Shown: positions 62,192-64,000 of the stretch, one piece after another
How the letters are laid out: each line of letters opens with the position of its first letter
How positions within the stretch are numbered: position 1 is the stretch's first letter
NCBI RefSeq assembly: GCF_001297125.1
Contig: NZ_LHPC01000015.1
Span: forward strand, 1 to 64,000
Source of the DNA: Pseudomonas sp. RIT-PI-q
Lineage (GTDB): Bacteria > Pseudomonadota > Gammaproteobacteria > Pseudomonadales > Pseudomonadaceae
Length of the DNA: 64,000 bases
Reading direction: 5' to 3'
Program-made: the position numbers and the translations under genes
The notes under the pieces: model-generated
Databases searched by the model: none
The model's input: the letters and a program-made list of their open reading frames with translations, nothing else
What the model was told of the DNA's origin: nothing

Positions 62192-63139
62192 ATGGACGTT
62201 TTCCAAACCATGCGTTTTTTCACGGCTGTCGCCCAGAGTGGCAGTTTTACCGCGGCCGCCCAGTTATTGGACTCCACCACCACGAGCGTTTCCAAAGCGG
62301 TGTCCAGCCTGGAGGCCCGGCTGCAGACGCGTCTGATCAACCGCACGACCCGACGCCTGGCATTGACCGAAGCCGGTCTGCGTTATTTGCAACGGTGCGA
62401 GAAGATTCTTGAAGAGGTGCGTGAAGCAGAAGAGGAAGCGGGCACTGCGCAGGTCAGGCCCGTTGGCAGGCTGAAAATTCACGCGATGTCGGCCATTGGC
62501 AATCATTACGTGATCGATGCCATGGCCAAATACAGAGAGACGCATCCGTCGGTGATGTTTGATTTGACCCTGACCAACCGGCTGCCTGACTTGCTGGAGG
62601 AAGGCTATGACATGTCGATTGTCCTGGCGCGCGATCTTCCCGACTCAGGTTTTGTAGCTCAGCGGCTCGGCGTGACCTACAGCATTCTCTGTGCTTCGCC
62701 GGCCTACGTGAAGAAACGCGGAGTCCCCGATTCGCCGGGCGCGCTGGGGTTACATGATTGTTTGAGAATAGTGAATACGGTAATGCCGGTTGAAAACTGG
62801 GCATTTGAAGGGCCGGAAGGTGCGGAGACTGTGAACATTGCGTTGTCGCCGTTTCACGTCAATACCGCCGATGCGATGACCGTCGCCATAAAAAGCGGCA
62901 TGGGTATCGGTATTCAACCCATTGGTTCGGCAGTCGAAGGCCTCAGGGCCGGTACGTTAGTGCGCATACTGCCTGAGTATCATTTTGAGGAGTTGAATCT
63001 GTTTGCCATCTACCCGTCACGAAAATTCGTCGATGCAAAGATAAAGACCTGGGTGGAGTTTCTCAAAAGCACCATTCCCGTCTCGTTGGCATCCGATGAA
63101 AAAATCGTCCGTGCATCAAAAAAGGCTCATCGTTTCTGA
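62192..63139 (+). CDS. LysR-family transcriptional regulator
   Basis: A 315-residue regulator: MDVFQTMRFFTAVAQSGSFTAAAQLLDSTTTSVSKAVSSLEARLQTRLINRTTRRLALT followed by an effector domain of the CrgA/AaeR group. ATG 62192 has GAGGTGA upstream; GTG 62183 is too close to it. It follows a terminator, so has its own promoter. Target unknown. Confidence 0.87.
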   Translation: MDVFQTMRFFTAVAQSGSFTAAAQLLDSTTTSVSKAVSSLEARLQTRLINRTTRRLALTEAGLRYLQRCEKILEEVREAEEEAGTAQVRPVGRLKIHAMSAIGNHYVIDAMAKYRETHPSVMFDLTLTNRLPDLLEEGYDMSIVLARDLPDSGFVAQRLGVTYSILCASPAYVKKRGVPDSPGALGLHDCLRIVNTVMPVENWAFEGPEGAETVNIALSPFHVNTADAMTVAIKSGMGIGIQPIGSAVEGLRAGTLVRILPEYHFEELNLFAIYPSRKFVDAKIKTWVEFLKSTIPVSLASDEKIVRASKKAHRF

Positions 63140-63191
63140 ATCCGTAGTGCTGCAGGCATGGAGTGTCGACCCTCCACGGTGCCTACCGTAC

Positions 63192-63464
63192 TCAACCGTT
63201 TGAACACCCGGTGCCCATCACTTGATACTGAAGGATATGGCGTTGGCCATTAGAGTCCTCATAAGTCATTTGGGCTGGAACCGGTCCGCACTGGTCGGGA
63301 ATATCTGAAACGGCAATCACTTTCTTGATGTCGAGTTTGGTTCCGTATGCGTAGTTTTCAACCGGTGTGTTGCTGGTTGCGGCAGTTGAGTGACTGTCGT
63401 CTGCAAATGCCTGCGAACCTATGCCGCCAAGCGCAAGAATCAGCGCAATTTTAAGAATTTTCAT
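63192..63464 (-). CDS. DUF2790-family secreted protein
   Basis: A 90-residue protein with signal MKILKIALILALGGIGSQAFA and mature part VENYAYGTKLDIKKVIAVSDIPDQCGPVPAQMTYEDSNGQRHILQYQVMGTGC, the DUF2790 pattern common in Pseudomonas. Two Cys probably form a disulfide. Periplasmic, unknown function. ATG 63464 chosen over GTG 63473. Confidence 0.9.
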   Translation of the reverse strand: MKILKIALILALGGIGSQAFADDSHSTAATSNTPVENYAYGTKLDIKKVIAVSDIPDQCGPVPAQMTYEDSNGQRHILQYQVMGTGCSNG

Positions 63465-63473
63465 TATGTTCAC

Positions 63474-63768
63474 CGTATCGTTCAGGGGTTAGCTCTTTCG
63501 AGTTTTTTACCGTGCGAGCGAGTTGCTACTTAGTTCATTTGCTCACTCGGTAGACACGATGCTAAGTGTTTCTCCTTCCCCCAAACAGCGACCCGCTGGA
63601 CAAACACTGTTGCTGGTTTTCGCATGAATAAAGGGCCACGGCGCCCTTGTAGCGCAAGGTGTCAACCTTGTATTAAACACGACATGTAAAAGGTTATTAT
63701 TTGACGCATTCCTGATATGGGCAAATTGCTATCGTGCGCCGCCAACATTTGAAATAGGGGGCTGCGAA
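63474..63768. other. AT-rich intergenic region
   Basis: About 300 bases upstream of the DUF2790 gene. It should contain that gene's promoter, read leftwards. I see no convincing gene or structured element; the region is noticeably more AT-rich than the coding DNA. Confidence 0.5.
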
Positions 63769-63954
63769 GTGACATTCACTGAAAAAGCCAAAAACGCCAA
63801 ATCCCGGGGATGGGGATGGGCGTATAAAAAGGTAAGGAGCTTTGGATGCTCACCCATGACGGCTTTCTACAGGGCAAGTCTTTTTACCCTTCGCGGTGAC
63901 ACGGGCGTTTTCACTAGCGGTCGGAGCTGGCAAACATTCCGACTGCGACGTTAG
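63769..63954 (+). CDS. Doubtful 61-residue open frame
   Basis: GTG start, a basic product (TEKAKNAKSRGWGWAYKKVR) with no hydrophobic segment and no known family. There is no good ribosome-binding site. A hairpin begins 18 bases after its stop. It may be a real small gene, but evidence is thin. Confidence 0.25.
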   Translation: MTFTEKAKNAKSRGWGWAYKKVRSFGCSPMTAFYRASLFTLRGDTGVFTSGRSWQTFRLRR

Positions 63955-63971
63955 CACTCGGGTAATACCAG

Positions 63972-64000
63972 CCTGGAGGCCTCCTTGTGGGGTCTCCAGG
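63972..64000 (+). terminator. Terminator-like hairpin at the window end
   Basis: CCTGGAG and CTCCAGG form the outer stem, with CCTCC/GGGG inside. Any following T-run would lie outside the window. Confidence 0.45.

Noticed and set aside
1..64000. CRISPR array, prophage or insertion sequence
   Set aside because: I saw no regularly spaced direct repeats, cas genes, integrase, transposase or phage structural genes.

Overview
The window looks like chromosomal DNA of a Pseudomonas, most probably the P. fluorescens group. The basis is high GC, Pseudomonas-type REP/REPIN repeats (GTAGGAGCTGGCTTGCCAGC, TGTAGCAGCTGGCGAAGCC and GTAGGAGCGAGCTCGCTCGC families), an OprD-family porin, a DUF2790 protein and a Pseudomonas-like rRNA leader. 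I saw no prophage, insertion sequence, tRNA gene or CRISPR array. Nearly every gene is metabolic, transport or regulatory, typical of an accessory-rich soil or plant-associated chromosome.

Layout. 1-300: promoters and boxA leader of an rRNA operon read leftwards; the 16S gene lies just outside. 0.4-4.2 kb: MFS carrier, LysR regulator and aspartase-like lyase in overlapping order. 4.3-6.0 kb: HxlR regulator divergent from an Old Yellow Enzyme. 6.0-6.7 kb: two long inverted dispersed repeats around a REPIN. 6.7-15 kb: TetR with a palindromic operator and a short heme-copper-like membrane protein; MFS plus desuccinylase-like hydrolase; LysR; MocR divergent from a TauE/SafE exporter; a methyltransferase. 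15.0-18.2 kb: cobalamin riboswitch and a three-gene corrinoid-type ABC importer. 18.2-20.4 kb: a small lipoprotein, a 238-bp hairpin element, and a GFA/VOC/RibD-like operon. 20.7-23.9 kb: a four-gene PhnCDE-like ABC system of the putative selenate class. 24.2-30.7 kb: DoxX/AraC, SDR/LysR, and LysR with maleate isomerase and an MFS carrier. 30.9-35.7 kb: ytcA-mdtNOP-type efflux operon. 36-39.6 kb: Ahr-like alcohol dehydrogenase, metallophosphoesterase, an unknown membrane protein, RidA. 39.7-43.3 kb: dctA, D-malate/tartrate dehydrogenase and divergent LysR. 43.3-44.5 kb: RES/Xre toxin-antitoxin pair with its own palindrome over the -10.

44.5-55.1 kb is the most interesting region: a MarR regulator, AAHS-type MFS carrier, OprD porin, HpaB-like flavin monooxygenase, flavin reductase, amidase, cupin, a stand-alone IscS paralogue and a DUF2848 protein. 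Every promoter region here carries the same sequence, TTAGCT-N9-AGCT, often extended to three AGCT-like half-sites exactly 13 nt apart. The sequence thus shows a self-contained regulon whose probable repressor is the MarR protein. The genes suggest uptake of an aromatic or N-heterocyclic acid/amide, FMNH2- or FADH2-dependent hydroxylation, and C-N/ring hydrolysis. The substrate is not known.

55.1-64 kb: a LysR remnant cut at a REPIN; mug; TetR divergent from a second tripartite efflux operon (EmrA-, EmrB-, NodT-like) that continues into an aldo/keto reductase and a terminator; a LysR gene; and a DUF2790 secreted protein.
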